From contig CAZIUL010000025.1 of NCBI GenBank assembly GCA_964542475.1, positions 1 through 62,177 on the forward strand: a stretch of DNA of 62,177 nt. Direction: 5' to 3'. Under the pieces are notes generated by a model. The model worked only from the letters and a program-made list of their open reading frames with translations, was not told the origin of the DNA and ran no database searches. Shown here piece after piece: positions 53,974-62,177 of the stretch. The stretch is from CAZIUL01 sp964542475. GTDB taxonomy: Bacteria > Planctomycetota > B15-G4 > CAYZWU01. Positions within the stretch are counted from its first letter, which is position 1. Each line of letters starts with the position of its first letter. Position numbers and translations under genes: made by a program.

Positions 53974-55149
53974 TTGAGAACAGCCAAAACAACCCATATC
54001 TGCCTCTGCCTTCTTGCTTCCCTGATTTCGGGAAAAAACGTGTGCATGGGTCAAGGCCGACTTTCCAACGAAACAGTATCCGTTATCTCCACGCTCGATG
54101 AGACTCTTCTCGACTTTATCGGAAAGGAACTGAAAAGTTCCTTTCCGCACATCGAGATCACACATGTAACGAGTGACGATCATCTCTTGGATACAATCCG
54201 TACCCTGCCCGCGGAAAAGCGTCCGGACATCGTGTTCGGCACATCAACAGTAGTGCTCTCACGCCTGGCCGACCAGGGTTTTTTCGAGCCGTATGAGCCC
54301 GCCTGGGGAGATGAGATGCCGGTGGGACTGGCTGACAGGGACCGGAGATGGTTCGGAATCTCGGGCGATCCGATCACGATCGTTTACAACCGAAGCTATT
54401 TCGAAAACAGCAAGCTCGAAAAATACCTTCCAAGCGGATGGGAATCGCTGGCGAACCACACATTCAACGGATCGATCCTCATGCAGACGCCAACGCCGTT
54501 CAACGAAACCGGCTACCTGTTCGCATGCCTGGTCGATCGCGCCGAGCAGGTTTACGAAGACAGGAACATAGGGTTCGATCTTCTTGCCGAAATAGACGAG
54601 AACGTTCTCCAGACATACAACAACAGGGCGCACCTGCTGTCGAGTCTCTATTCCGGCGGCAACGGATCGATATCCTTCGCCGTAATGAGCGAGATACAAA
54701 GATCGCCGCTGGAAGGCCGGCCCTCGGGTTTCATTCTTCCCGAAGAGGGGCTTTTCCTGTTCCCAAGAGGCATTGCCCTCATGAAAGGAGCGCGTGCGAA
54801 GGCGCGCGAGGCATACGACGCCCTGACCAACAAGGCGCTCCTCGAACACGCCATGAAAAAACACGGCTTTTTCCCCCTCTTCAAGGAGGGGCTCTACACA
54901 TTTTCATCCTGGCCCGGAGAGCAGCTTTCCCTGCAATTCTTCCCATCGGATCACGATTCGATAAGGCGCAACATCTCGGCCTGGGTCAGCAAATGGCAAA
55001 ACCTCATCAAGGGCGAAAAAAAGAACAAAACCCTCATGGTGGACGACGCGATAAACGCGGCCATGACCCTCCTTGTGCCATTGATCATCGTCATCGTAAT
55101 ACTGACATCTCGCGGCAGGCGCTCCAGCCGATCCTCCAAGATGAAATAG
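53974..55149 (+). CDS. Membrane-anchored extracellular solute-binding protein (orphan)
   Basis: A 391-residue protein from TTG 53974, which gives a clean signal peptide (RTAKTTHICLCLLASLISG). An ATG at 53851 would add 41 residues with atypical codon use. The mature part (TVSVISTLDETLLDFIGKEL, PDIVFGTSTVVLSRLADQG, ITIVYNRSYF, LFLFPRGIALMKGARAKAREA) has the order of family 1/6 periplasmic binding proteins for iron or small organic ligands. Unusually, a C-terminal helix (AAMTLLVPLIIVIVILTS) with a basic tail would fix it in the membrane. No permease or ATPase gene lies within the visible flanks, so it may feed a receptor or signalling protein rather than an ABC transporter. Confidence 0.8.
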   Translation: MRTAKTTHICLCLLASLISGKNVCMGQGRLSNETVSVISTLDETLLDFIGKELKSSFPHIEITHVTSDDHLLDTIRTLPAEKRPDIVFGTSTVVLSRLADQGFFEPYEPAWGDEMPVGLADRDRRWFGISGDPITIVYNRSYFENSKLEKYLPSGWESLANHTFNGSILMQTPTPFNETGYLFACLVDRAEQVYEDRNIGFDLLAEIDENVLQTYNNRAHLLSSLYSGGNGSISFAVMSEIQRSPLEGRPSGFILPEEGLFLFPRGIALMKGARAKAREAYDALTNKALLEHAMKKHGFFPLFKEGLYTFSSWPGEQLSLQFFPSDHDSIRRNISAWVSKWQNLIKGEKKNKTLMVDDAINAAMTLLVPLIIVIVILTSRGRRSSRSSKMK

Positions 55150-55333
55150 AACGCCCGTCGCTGCCGCACATCCCCAAAAACCGCATGTTCGAAATCAGAA
55201 CAATGACTCTCGCAAAGCCGCTAACCCGCTCCCCTGAACTCAAGCGATATATTGACAGTGAAACACTTTCTTCTCAAGCTATGTCCTATCCAAAGGATCG
55301 AGCAAACGGATACAATAGTAAGGACCAAGGGCT

Positions 55334-57319
55334 TTGAAAGGATTTTTGGTTTTTATCAGGAACCGAGTCAAGCTGCTGCGCAAGGCAGCCGGCCAGATTC
55401 GCCACTTTGCTGTTCAGGCGGTTCTCCTGACCGCTGACATCATCAGGATGGTGGATATCAACGATTTCGGAAGGTACATCACCAGAAACCTCGGGCGCCG
55501 GTTTCTGGCCCTTTCCGGTGTTGTTACGTTTTTTGCCTTGATAGGTCAATACACCAGAAACATTGTCTACGAGGAAGAAAACAGCCTGAACCTCGCGGAT
55601 AACTTCCTTGACAACTTTGTGGCGAACTTCATCTTCTTCGGTATTCCAGGAGCGCTTCTGCTGCTGTTCACGCAGCTTTTTTCCTTCTTCAACAGATCCA
55701 ACTACTTCGCCGCACAGGCCAACTACATCAACCTCCTCGAGACCATCAAAAAAACACCTGCCAACCTGGAAAAGCTCGTAAACAAGCTCTGGAGCTTTGT
55801 CTACAAGTCGGAGTATGCAATATTAGCCAACGGCCGCCCACACATCTCATCTTGCACAAAAGTAAAGGAGATCAGGCGCCGCAAGATCGATGAAAAGGCC
55901 GGGCTCATCGCTGAGATCTGTAGCCGTGCGGGCACTTCCCGCTCGAACCACGAACAGGTGGCAGACAGCTCCGAATTGCCCGCGCAAAAGTGTGCGCGTG
56001 ACAAGTACGAAGCCCACCGCCCCGGCGCAGAGCTGGAGGGTTACAAGGTCATGCAGCCCTGGGACCGGCTGTCAATCGCGGAGAGATGCATCGCGATCGA
56101 CAAAATCATCCACGAAGAAACCGTGGATGAGATCACGAGGCAAAGGCTTCATCTCTGCGAGGACGGGTTCAAGTTCAATGCCTCATGGGCGCTTTCAACT
56201 GCCATGCAGCTCAACATCAAGCACACAAAAGCGGGCATGGACCTGAAGCTCGTGGATGACTGGCTGGACGGCGCCTTTTTCGACCTGACCGACATTAAAC
56301 TGATCGAGCAGTACATGGCTGAGGCCACGATCAAATCGGCAAAACTCCAGACCCGGGTTCCGAGAGTGTCTTTCATCATGGTGCAGGGCGTTCGAACCTT
56401 TGCACAGCGATTATGGACATCCATGCTTTTCGGAATAACATCCAAGAGAATCGGAAGGTATCTCAACCATCTCAACCACAAGTACGTGCGCGAAGAGAGC
56501 GACCTTTTCGACAGGGATTATTTCAAGGCGGAGGCTTTCCTGTGGTGGTCTGAAATGTACGACACCAAGATCAGGGAGGAGCTCGGGGATGGAGCGCTTT
56601 CCAGGCTGAAATCGCTGAGAAAGCGATGGTTGTTCATGACCTTCGGAAAGCTGAAAAAACCCCGCCTGCGCAAGAACGCAACAAGGCAGGAGATCGAACG
56701 CGGGCTGGAAAAAAACACACAAAGCGCCATCAGAAACGCATCCCGCATCATCAAGCGGATGTTCGCCGGCAGTGTTTACAACATCCATGAGATGCGGCTG
56801 CTGTACGACCCGGACTACGTAATCCTGATGACAAACAGGGATACCGCGCTTCTGGACAGGATGGGCCTGGGCGCCGCCTACCTCGAGCGCAACGAACATG
56901 GCCTGGAGAAGAAGCTCCGGTCGATAAAGCGCTCGATGAAATTCATAAGAAAGCTGAGCGATTCCGGAGAGATGGCAAGGCACGGATTCGAGATGTGTAT
57001 CGACAACGAAGCACGCAGAGCGCTGCGTGTGGCCTTTCACGCGAATGTAAACGGCCTCAAGACGCTCTCCGACCGAGAGGCTAAACAGGGATACGACGAG
57101 GATCTCCGGAAAAAGATTTACCGGATAGTTGAACAGGTGATAGTCAACAAGAAAAGTTACAGCCGCAAGATCCGCAAGCTCAAAACATTTGAAACCCTGG
57201 CGATCCATCACCTGAAAAGCTACATCAATACATTAGCCCGGTTCTACCGCGACCTGCAACAAACTCACTTGCAGGAGCTGATAAAAAGGCTCGATGTTCA
57301 TAAGCGTGACGGCTCCTGA
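55334..57319 (+). CDS. Unrecognised 661-residue membrane protein
   Basis: I do not recognise this protein. It starts at TTG 55334 with AAGGGC upstream. The first 120 residues hold two helices (about 45-70 and 90-118). The remaining 540 residues are hydrophilic, helical and strongly charged, with many Lys, Arg and Glu, and lack repeats or known motifs. Notable segments are MQPWDRLSIAERCIAIDKIIHEETVDEITRQRLHLCEDGFKFNASWAL and an Arg/Lys-rich tail. It could be a membrane-tethered scaffold or a nucleic-acid-binding protein. It follows the anchored binding protein by 184 bp, and its end overlaps the convergent membrane gene by 22 bp. Confidence 0.7.
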   Translation: MKGFLVFIRNRVKLLRKAAGQIRHFAVQAVLLTADIIRMVDINDFGRYITRNLGRRFLALSGVVTFFALIGQYTRNIVYEEENSLNLADNFLDNFVANFIFFGIPGALLLLFTQLFSFFNRSNYFAAQANYINLLETIKKTPANLEKLVNKLWSFVYKSEYAILANGRPHISSCTKVKEIRRRKIDEKAGLIAEICSRAGTSRSNHEQVADSSELPAQKCARDKYEAHRPGAELEGYKVMQPWDRLSIAERCIAIDKIIHEETVDEITRQRLHLCEDGFKFNASWALSTAMQLNIKHTKAGMDLKLVDDWLDGAFFDLTDIKLIEQYMAEATIKSAKLQTRVPRVSFIMVQGVRTFAQRLWTSMLFGITSKRIGRYLNHLNHKYVREESDLFDRDYFKAEAFLWWSEMYDTKIREELGDGALSRLKSLRKRWLFMTFGKLKKPRLRKNATRQEIERGLEKNTQSAIRNASRIIKRMFAGSVYNIHEMRLLYDPDYVILMTNRDTALLDRMGLGAAYLERNEHGLEKKLRSIKRSMKFIRKLSDSGEMARHGFEMCIDNEARRALRVAFHANVNGLKTLSDREAKQGYDEDLRKKIYRIVEQVIVNKKSYSRKIRKLKTFETLAIHHLKSYINTLARFYRDLQQTHLQELIKRLDVHKRDGS

Positions 57320-58107
57320 TCATTTTCAGCATTTTGACCGGCCACACTGATGGTCTTGACCCTCCATTCGGTTGTGAGCTCGTTGAACTTGCTCATCTTC
57401 CTTGCGATCCGCCAGACACACGGAAACTCGATACTCATCGAGATGTCACTCTTGTGACGGAGCTTGAAAGCACCGAATCCGAAGGCCCTCTCCACCACAT
57501 CGTCCACATCGATGTTCAGATCGTATTCGCTGTACTCGATCGGGCGCTCGGACGCGAACCACCCCCAGACCAGGAATCCCTTGTTCGGTGTTGCAATGAA
57601 GTAGTGGAACCGGGCGTACATCCAGACAATGAGGATGTCCGCGGTTGCAATGCCGGCCAGCAGCGCATAGATGCCCCAGTTGCCCACAATCCTGAGCTTT
57701 GCGATGAACTCGATGAAAGGAACCCACTGCTCGATCCTGTCCATGAAGAAGTAAAAAACCAGGATCAGGGCTACGATGGCGATGGTGATAGGCCCCTTCA
57801 TCCTGACACGCCAGACCAAGACCGCGAACACGAGGATCACAGCCCACCAGCCACCCATCACATCCTGCGCAGGCAGCCATTCCGGTGGGCTCTCGCCCTG
57901 GGCGAGCCACATCAGATAGGCCATGGCCCAGGTCATGAGTATCACCGGCCAGAGCACCAGAAAACGTGAAGACTGGCGAAAGAGGACCAGGGGGACGGGG
58001 GGAACTTCGTTCTTCAGGGCCATGACCTTTTTCTGACCCGCAAGAACTCCTATAACGACACGGATCCCCGCCAGAAGAGCGAGCAGCTTGCCGAAAAACC
58101 ATTTCAT
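57298..58107 (-). CDS. Unrecognised polytopic membrane protein with a PH-like tail
   Basis: A 269-residue protein from ATG 58107, with AAGGAAAC upstream; an in-frame extension to 58161 is less likely. It has five or six helices in the first 170 residues (for example SSRFLVLWPVILMTWAMAYLMWL and GGWWAVILVFAVLVW). A soluble tail (about 175-269) contains FIATPNKGFLVWGWF and RHKSDISMSIEFP, which looks like the bacterial PH-domain pattern seen in some stress membrane proteins. The family is not certain. It converges with the 661-residue gene, overlapping it by 22 bp. Confidence 0.68.
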   Translation of the reverse strand: MKWFFGKLLALLAGIRVVIGVLAGQKKVMALKNEVPPVPLVLFRQSSRFLVLWPVILMTWAMAYLMWLAQGESPPEWLPAQDVMGGWWAVILVFAVLVWRVRMKGPITIAIVALILVFYFFMDRIEQWVPFIEFIAKLRIVGNWGIYALLAGIATADILIVWMYARFHYFIATPNKGFLVWGWFASERPIEYSEYDLNIDVDDVVERAFGFGAFKLRHKSDISMSIEFPCVWRIARKMSKFNELTTEWRVKTISVAGQNAENDQEPSRL

Positions 58108-58390
58108 AACTTGTTTCCTTGGTTCAAGAGTTAATGGACCGGTTTTAAATACTATGTCCATCCCGGAAGCATCGAAAGCTTCCTACGGACTGCCGCGTTT
58201 GCGCCGGATACAACATGTTTACCGAATTATTCTGCTTTTTCAATCATTCAGATTCGAAAGGTAAAAAGGATATAAATCAGGACACGTGGAGGCAGGCCCC
58301 TGTGCTCGCCCCCCGGATCGGGATCGGGTATCTTACACAACCCGCCCTTTCATTTTTTGATTTCCCGTTCCCATGGGGTATCATCAGCCC

Positions 58391-61012
58391 ATGCCAGTTA
58401 CAAAAAAAGAAAAGCCGCGAAAAACTCCGCTTCTCAAGCGCGGCGCCACGCGCGACTGCGTGGCGCTGGCTCTTCTTCTAGGGCTCATGATCCTGCTCTT
58501 GTACGAGCCGCTCGTGACCGATCGCGTGCTTCTGTCGTTCGACTCGCGCATCTGGCCCCCGTTTTCAGCAAAAGCACCGCCGGAACTGGATACTGCGCCG
58601 GCAAACATGATCTTTTCAGACCTTCCCTGCTGGATGGTGCCCGAGCGCCTGGTCTCAACAAAAATGATGAACGAGGGGACTCCTCCCCTGTGGACTCCCT
58701 ACACATTGTGCGGCATGCCGCTTCTTGCAGGGCTCGCCTACCCGGTTCATTACCCGATCAACTTCATCCTGGGCGACACGCTCGGGATCAAGCCTTTGAG
58801 CTCTCTAGCGATCCAGACGCTTTTAAACCTCTTTATCGCTGGAATGGGAATGTACTTTTTCCTGGGAGCTTTGAGCTTGAGCCGGCCATCCCGGCTCTTC
58901 GGGGCGGCCGTCTTGTGCGCCTCCGCCTGGTACATCACACACATCTACATCCCGATCTTCATCAATGCTGCCGCGTGGATCCCCTTCATGTTCTGGGCCG
59001 GCGAAAGGGTGGCGCGCAGGAAAGCGTTCGGGCTCGCCACAATGATGCTCGCTATATTCACTGGTGCGAGCTTCCTCGGCGGCTTCCCCCAGGTCACGCT
59101 CGCCGGCCTTTACGGGGCCGGATTCTGGACAGCGGCAAGGGCGCTTTTTTACAGGGATGGGGAACAGGCATACATGGCAAGGCTTCTGCCTGTGGCTGCC
59201 TTTGTCCTGGCTGTTTGCGTCGGCACGGGTCTCTCAACGAAAGAGCTGCTGCCCGCGGCAGAGCTGAAGACGAACTCCATGCGGGACCAGGACTACCCCC
59301 TGTCCCATTACAAATGTACCGCCCTTGAAACTCCTGCCCTTCTTGGCCAGGCCGTTCCGGGCCTGTTCGGCCACCCAACGGATCCTGACGGTGGTGGAGG
59401 AAGGTTCGGGAATCACAAGGAGTTTCTTTTCTACCGCCTGTTCCTTTCATATCACGTGCAAAACAACTTCATGGAGAACGCGCTCTACATCGGAACGCTT
59501 CCGTTGCTTCTGGCGCTGGCCGCCCTGGCAAGGGCCTGGAGGCGGTCGCCGGTACTGATCTTCACGGCGCTCTCCTGTTTCGTCCTGCTCACCGTGCTGG
59601 GAACACCGCTTCTTGATTTCATATATCACTGCCTGCCCGGCATGCGTGTGGGAAGCCCCAGGAGGCTTCTCATCCTGCACACTCTTGCGGCCGCCGGCCT
59701 TGCGGCCTTTGGGCTGGAGCTTCTTTTCATACGGAAAGACAAACCGCTGAAACGGGCGTGGGCCGCTGTGCCTACAGGCTTCGGAGCTGTTGCAGCCGCA
59801 GTCCTGGCCTTTGGCTTCCCAACGATCCTGGACATGTGCGGATCGTGGTTCGATGAGCTTGCCCGGGCCAGAGGTGTGAAACCTCCATCCCATGAAGAGC
59901 TCGTTGCTGCGTTTTCATATCTCCGCCGGCTGCTCTGGCCCCCTGTGATCGCTCTTCTCGTCTTCGGGGTGCTGCGGTTTTTCAAAGCGGCAGCGCCTAA
60001 AACCCCGTGGCCGGCTTTCATCGTGGTGGTGCTGGCAGGCGTGGAGCTTTTTCTCTTCGGATCGGGCTTCATCACAACACAGGCCGGGGCAGGCCAGTAC
60101 CCATCAACCAAAACCACGGATTACATTCTGGAACAAGGGGCTGATGCCGGGCCTTTCAGAACGGCATCGTTCGGCAGGGACGAGCTTCTGGTGCCGAACA
60201 TGGCAGCTGTCCACGGCATACAATGTCTGGGCGGAGTATCCGGGCTCGTGCTCCGCCGCTTCGGCGAATACTGTCTTGCGCTCGATCCGGGGCTTATCAA
60301 CCGGGAAGACCCAAGATACGTGGCAGCCTTAAAACGGCCCGAGAGCCTTGCCTCGCCATTGCTCGACCTTCTAGGGGTGCGCTACATCGCGGTGGGCTGT
60401 GTCGAAGACGCGCGGCAGCTCGAACGTAAAGGCTTTTCACAGGCTTTCAGGAGCGACGAAGAAGGCCTGGCGCTTTTCGAGAATCCGGAGGCGCTGCCCA
60501 GGGCCTTCGTGGTGACATCCTGCGTTGTAACCATGGATGAAAACGGCGATGAAAACAGAGCAAGGGAGAAGGCCATGCAGAAGATCAGCGCCGGAGCTTT
60601 CGATCCCTCGGCCCAGGTAGTGCTCGAAGCCTTTCCTTCCGACGGCTTTTCTCCGCTAGCAGACCCGACCGGCGCTTCCCCTTCGGTATCAATCGAATCG
60701 TACGAGCCGCTGGATGTGATCCTGAAAGTTAAGATGCACGAGGCCAGAGGCTTTCTGGTTCTTACCGACTGCTGGTATCCAGGGTGGGAAGCGTGGGTGG
60801 ATGGAAAGAAACAGCCGGTTTTGAGGGCTGATTACGCTTTCAGAGCCGTTCCTCTCGAAGAGGGCGCCCACACCGTTCGTTTCAGGTATGCCCCATCGAG
60901 CCGGGCCATGGGAACCGCTCTCGCATGGACCTCGCTTCTTCTGATCATCGTTTTCGGATGTTGGCTGTTCTGGAAACATAAAACCGGCCCCTCCCCCTTC
61001 AATACCTTTTGA
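58391..61012 (+). CDS. YfhO-like GT-C membrane protein
   Basis: An 873-residue membrane protein from ATG 58391 (58373 is an in-frame alternative). About 12-14 helices are present. The first large loop has PLWTPYTLCGMPLLAGLAYPVHYPINFILGD, the pattern of the YfhO family, whose members are predicted GT-C glycosyltransferases that glycosylate teichoic acids or lipids in Gram-positives. The C-terminal 250 residues are a soluble beta-rich domain (LVLTDCWYPGWEAWVDGKKQPV, typical of YfhO ends). The sugar and acceptor are unknown. Confidence 0.82.
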   Translation: MPVTKKEKPRKTPLLKRGATRDCVALALLLGLMILLLYEPLVTDRVLLSFDSRIWPPFSAKAPPELDTAPANMIFSDLPCWMVPERLVSTKMMNEGTPPLWTPYTLCGMPLLAGLAYPVHYPINFILGDTLGIKPLSSLAIQTLLNLFIAGMGMYFFLGALSLSRPSRLFGAAVLCASAWYITHIYIPIFINAAAWIPFMFWAGERVARRKAFGLATMMLAIFTGASFLGGFPQVTLAGLYGAGFWTAARALFYRDGEQAYMARLLPVAAFVLAVCVGTGLSTKELLPAAELKTNSMRDQDYPLSHYKCTALETPALLGQAVPGLFGHPTDPDGGGGRFGNHKEFLFYRLFLSYHVQNNFMENALYIGTLPLLLALAALARAWRRSPVLIFTALSCFVLLTVLGTPLLDFIYHCLPGMRVGSPRRLLILHTLAAAGLAAFGLELLFIRKDKPLKRAWAAVPTGFGAVAAAVLAFGFPTILDMCGSWFDELARARGVKPPSHEELVAAFSYLRRLLWPPVIALLVFGVLRFFKAAAPKTPWPAFIVVVLAGVELFLFGSGFITTQAGAGQYPSTKTTDYILEQGADAGPFRTASFGRDELLVPNMAAVHGIQCLGGVSGLVLRRFGEYCLALDPGLINREDPRYVAALKRPESLASPLLDLLGVRYIAVGCVEDARQLERKGFSQAFRSDEEGLALFENPEALPRAFVVTSCVVTMDENGDENRAREKAMQKISAGAFDPSAQVVLEAFPSDGFSPLADPTGASPSVSIESYEPLDVILKVKMHEARGFLVLTDCWYPGWEAWVDGKKQPVLRADYAFRAVPLEEGAHTVRFRYAPSSRAMGTALAWTSLLLIIVFGCWLFWKHKTGPSPFNTF

Positions 61013-61028
61013 AGGGAAAGAGGCCGGT
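60983..61028. terminator. Extended hairpin at the end of the YfhO-like gene
   Basis: ACCGGCC (60983-60989) pairs with GGCCGGT (61022-61028), and CCCTTCAA (60995-61002) with TTGAAGGG (61009-61016), with a small internal mismatch. It lies across the stop codon in a convergent gene gap. No T-run follows on either strand. Confidence 0.5.
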
Positions 61029-61047
61029 GATTAATAACCAAGCAGTG

Positions 61048-61986
61048 TCACGGAATATATTTCACGTGCACCGGGTACGATGCAAAACTGATTGGCAGAG
61101 ATGGACCAGGTGAAGTCAGGACATAGGCAAAGCTAAGGGGCACACCTATCAAAACAGGATCCACGCCTGCAGGCAGAAATATCTGTGCTTGCGAACCTCC
61201 CGAACCGTCCAGCACTCCGGTGAGACCGGTGCCGGGCAATCCATTGAACATTGAATACTGGAGGATGTAATCCCAGTTAAGAGGGATAAATATTCCGTTC
61301 AGTTGGATTCCGGGATACGGTCCTGTCGCGTTCATCCAGACACAGTAATCCTTGCCCGCGTTTCCGCTTCCAGCATTGAGATCGAAGTTCACGTTTGCCC
61401 CGGTTTGAATGTCGACGTTGAGTTTGTCCGAGCTGAAATTCGGGGTAGCAGGAACGAGGGAGAGATTATCCATGTAACTGAATGTGCATGTGCTCGCAGT
61501 TGCTGAGTTCGTGTTTTCGATCCTCAATATATGAAACATCGTTTTCGTGGGTGTGTACGAGCAGGTAATCGTTTTTCTCTTGATGCCGCTGGCGATGTAA
61601 CCGAAGTTGTGTGAGCCGATCAGAGTCCCTCTGATCCAGACGGAAAAAGTACCGCCCTGGTGGGAGCCTCACCCGCTCTCCACTGCTGCGAAATCGCCGG
61701 TAAAGTTGTAAGTAACCCCTTTATAAAGAAGAACTTGCTGTTCGATGCTGCCGTTGTCATTAGGCTTGCCCGGCATCCGTCTCACGCAAAGGCTTGTCAC
61801 GCCGGCAACTGTTTGATAATAGGTGAGTACCGTGTGAGCGTTCCCGCCCGTAAGAGTCCACTGCGGTGAATAGTCACCGGTTTCGAAGTCGCCGTTCAGA
61901 ACAACGTCCTGGGCCCCGACAGGGGCTGAACAGACCAACATCAGGGCAAACGCCCCAAAACAGGTCAAAACAAAATTCCTTTTCAC
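61048..61986 (-). pseudogene. Secreted two-module protein gene interrupted by an in-frame TGA
   Basis: The gene starts at GTG 61986 with a GGAGGA ribosome site and reads into a signal peptide (KRNFVLTCFGAFALMLVCSAPVGAQ). The N-terminal module (LNGDFETGDYSPQWTLTG) is a carbohydrate-binding-type beta-sandwich. A TGA at 61671-61669 (codon 106) interrupts the frame. Beyond it, coding continues without shift: GSHQGGTFSVWIRGTLIG, then FSYMDNLSLVPATPNFSSDKL and the C-terminal module ending PVHVKYIP. The two halves belong to one protein of about 312 residues. The likely cause is a nonsense mutation or sequence error. Selenocysteine reading is possible but I see no clear stem-loop after the TGA. Confidence 0.65.
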
Positions 61987-62047
61987 GACACATCCTCCAA
62001 ATAAAAAATATGAGATGCAACTACTGGGATAGGCGAATTACTCATGA

Positions 62048-62076
62048 ATTATATACGTATATCAGTAAAACATCAA
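62048..62076 (-). promoter_or_regulatory. Sigma-70-type promoter of the interrupted secreted protein gene
   Basis: Read on the minus strand, TTGATG (62076-62071) and a perfect TATAAT (62053-62048) are separated by 17 bp. The predicted start is near 62041, giving a leader of about 55 nt to the GTG. The surroundings are A+T-rich. Confidence 0.65.
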
Positions 62077-62177
62077 GCGATAACCTGAATTACGACAGCC
62101 CGCGTGCAATACTGCAGTTATAGCTTAGTACTTCAGTCCACAAATACAGTGACGTATAATATTGCTTTTTAAAAAAT

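Noticed and set aside
1..62177. tRNA, rRNA, CRISPR, phage or IS genes
   Set aside because: I scanned for tRNA arm motifs, regularly spaced repeats and transposase-like proteins by eye and found none convincing; a covariance-model search would be needed to exclude tRNAs fully.

Overview
The window is a GC-rich stretch (codon third positions are mostly G or C) of chromosome from a Gram-negative bacterium. A TonB-dependent receptor with its own TonB-ExbB-ExbD genes implies an outer membrane and a proton-driven inner membrane. The sulfatase, family 2 glycoside hydrolase, alpha-galactosidase-like enzyme, large secreted beta-sandwich protein, many GT-C membrane proteins and TPR fusions suggest an uncultured polysaccharide-using lineage such as Planctomycetota, Sumerlaeota or Hydrogenedentota. 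That placement is inference only: the one good phylogenetic marker is glutaminyl-tRNA synthetase. I saw no rRNA, tRNA, CRISPR array, transposase or prophage gene.

Layout. 1-8.4 kb: a Tat-type sulfatase (partial, minus strand), a polyferredoxin membrane protein, a MATE/ANKH-like transporter, a secreted GH2 enzyme, a small Cys-rich minus-strand ORF and a secreted thioredoxin-fold protein. 8.5-17.6 kb: a 1285-residue protein of tandem carboxypeptidase-regulatory-like domains, an alpha-galactosidase-like enzyme, a uroporphyrinogen-decarboxylase-family protein and GlnS. 17.9-20.2 kb: a B12-type radical SAM protein with a C-terminal PqqD-like region, followed 9 bp later by a 64-residue Cys-rich protein. 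20.3-33.5 kb: a glycan or glycolipid assembly region with a YYY-type membrane protein, a PMT-like GT-C protein, an O-antigen-ligase/TPR fusion, another GT-C protein, a membrane-fused spermidine-synthase-like protein and a WecA/MraY-type phosphoglycosyltransferase.

33.5-42.2 kb: an intergenic region with a strongly self-complementary element of about 107 nt (candidate structured RNA) and a good sigma-70 promoter, then 1-pyrroline-5-carboxylate dehydrogenase, the operon TBDR-TonB-ExbB-ExbD-secreted protein, and a Ca2+/Na+ antiporter. 42.2-53.8 kb: a TIGR03545/TIGR03546-like membrane protein, a GT2-TPR protein, a TMTC-like TPR membrane protein, a CNNM/CorC protein, a DUF5658-like membrane protein, a secreted beta-propeller protein, then a GT2 gene and a UDP-galactopyranose-mutase-like flavoprotein in one minus-strand operon. 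53.9-62.2 kb: a membrane-anchored solute-binding protein without transporter partners, an unrecognised 661-residue membrane protein, a convergent unrecognised membrane protein, a YfhO-like GT-C protein, and a secreted protein gene interrupted by an in-frame TGA.

The most unusual observations are the radical SAM/small Cys-protein pair, the structured element at 33634-33740, the in-frame UGA at 61669-61671, the orphan anchored binding protein with its unknown membrane neighbours, a C-terminal module shared by two secreted proteins, and several families of dispersed palindromic repeats.
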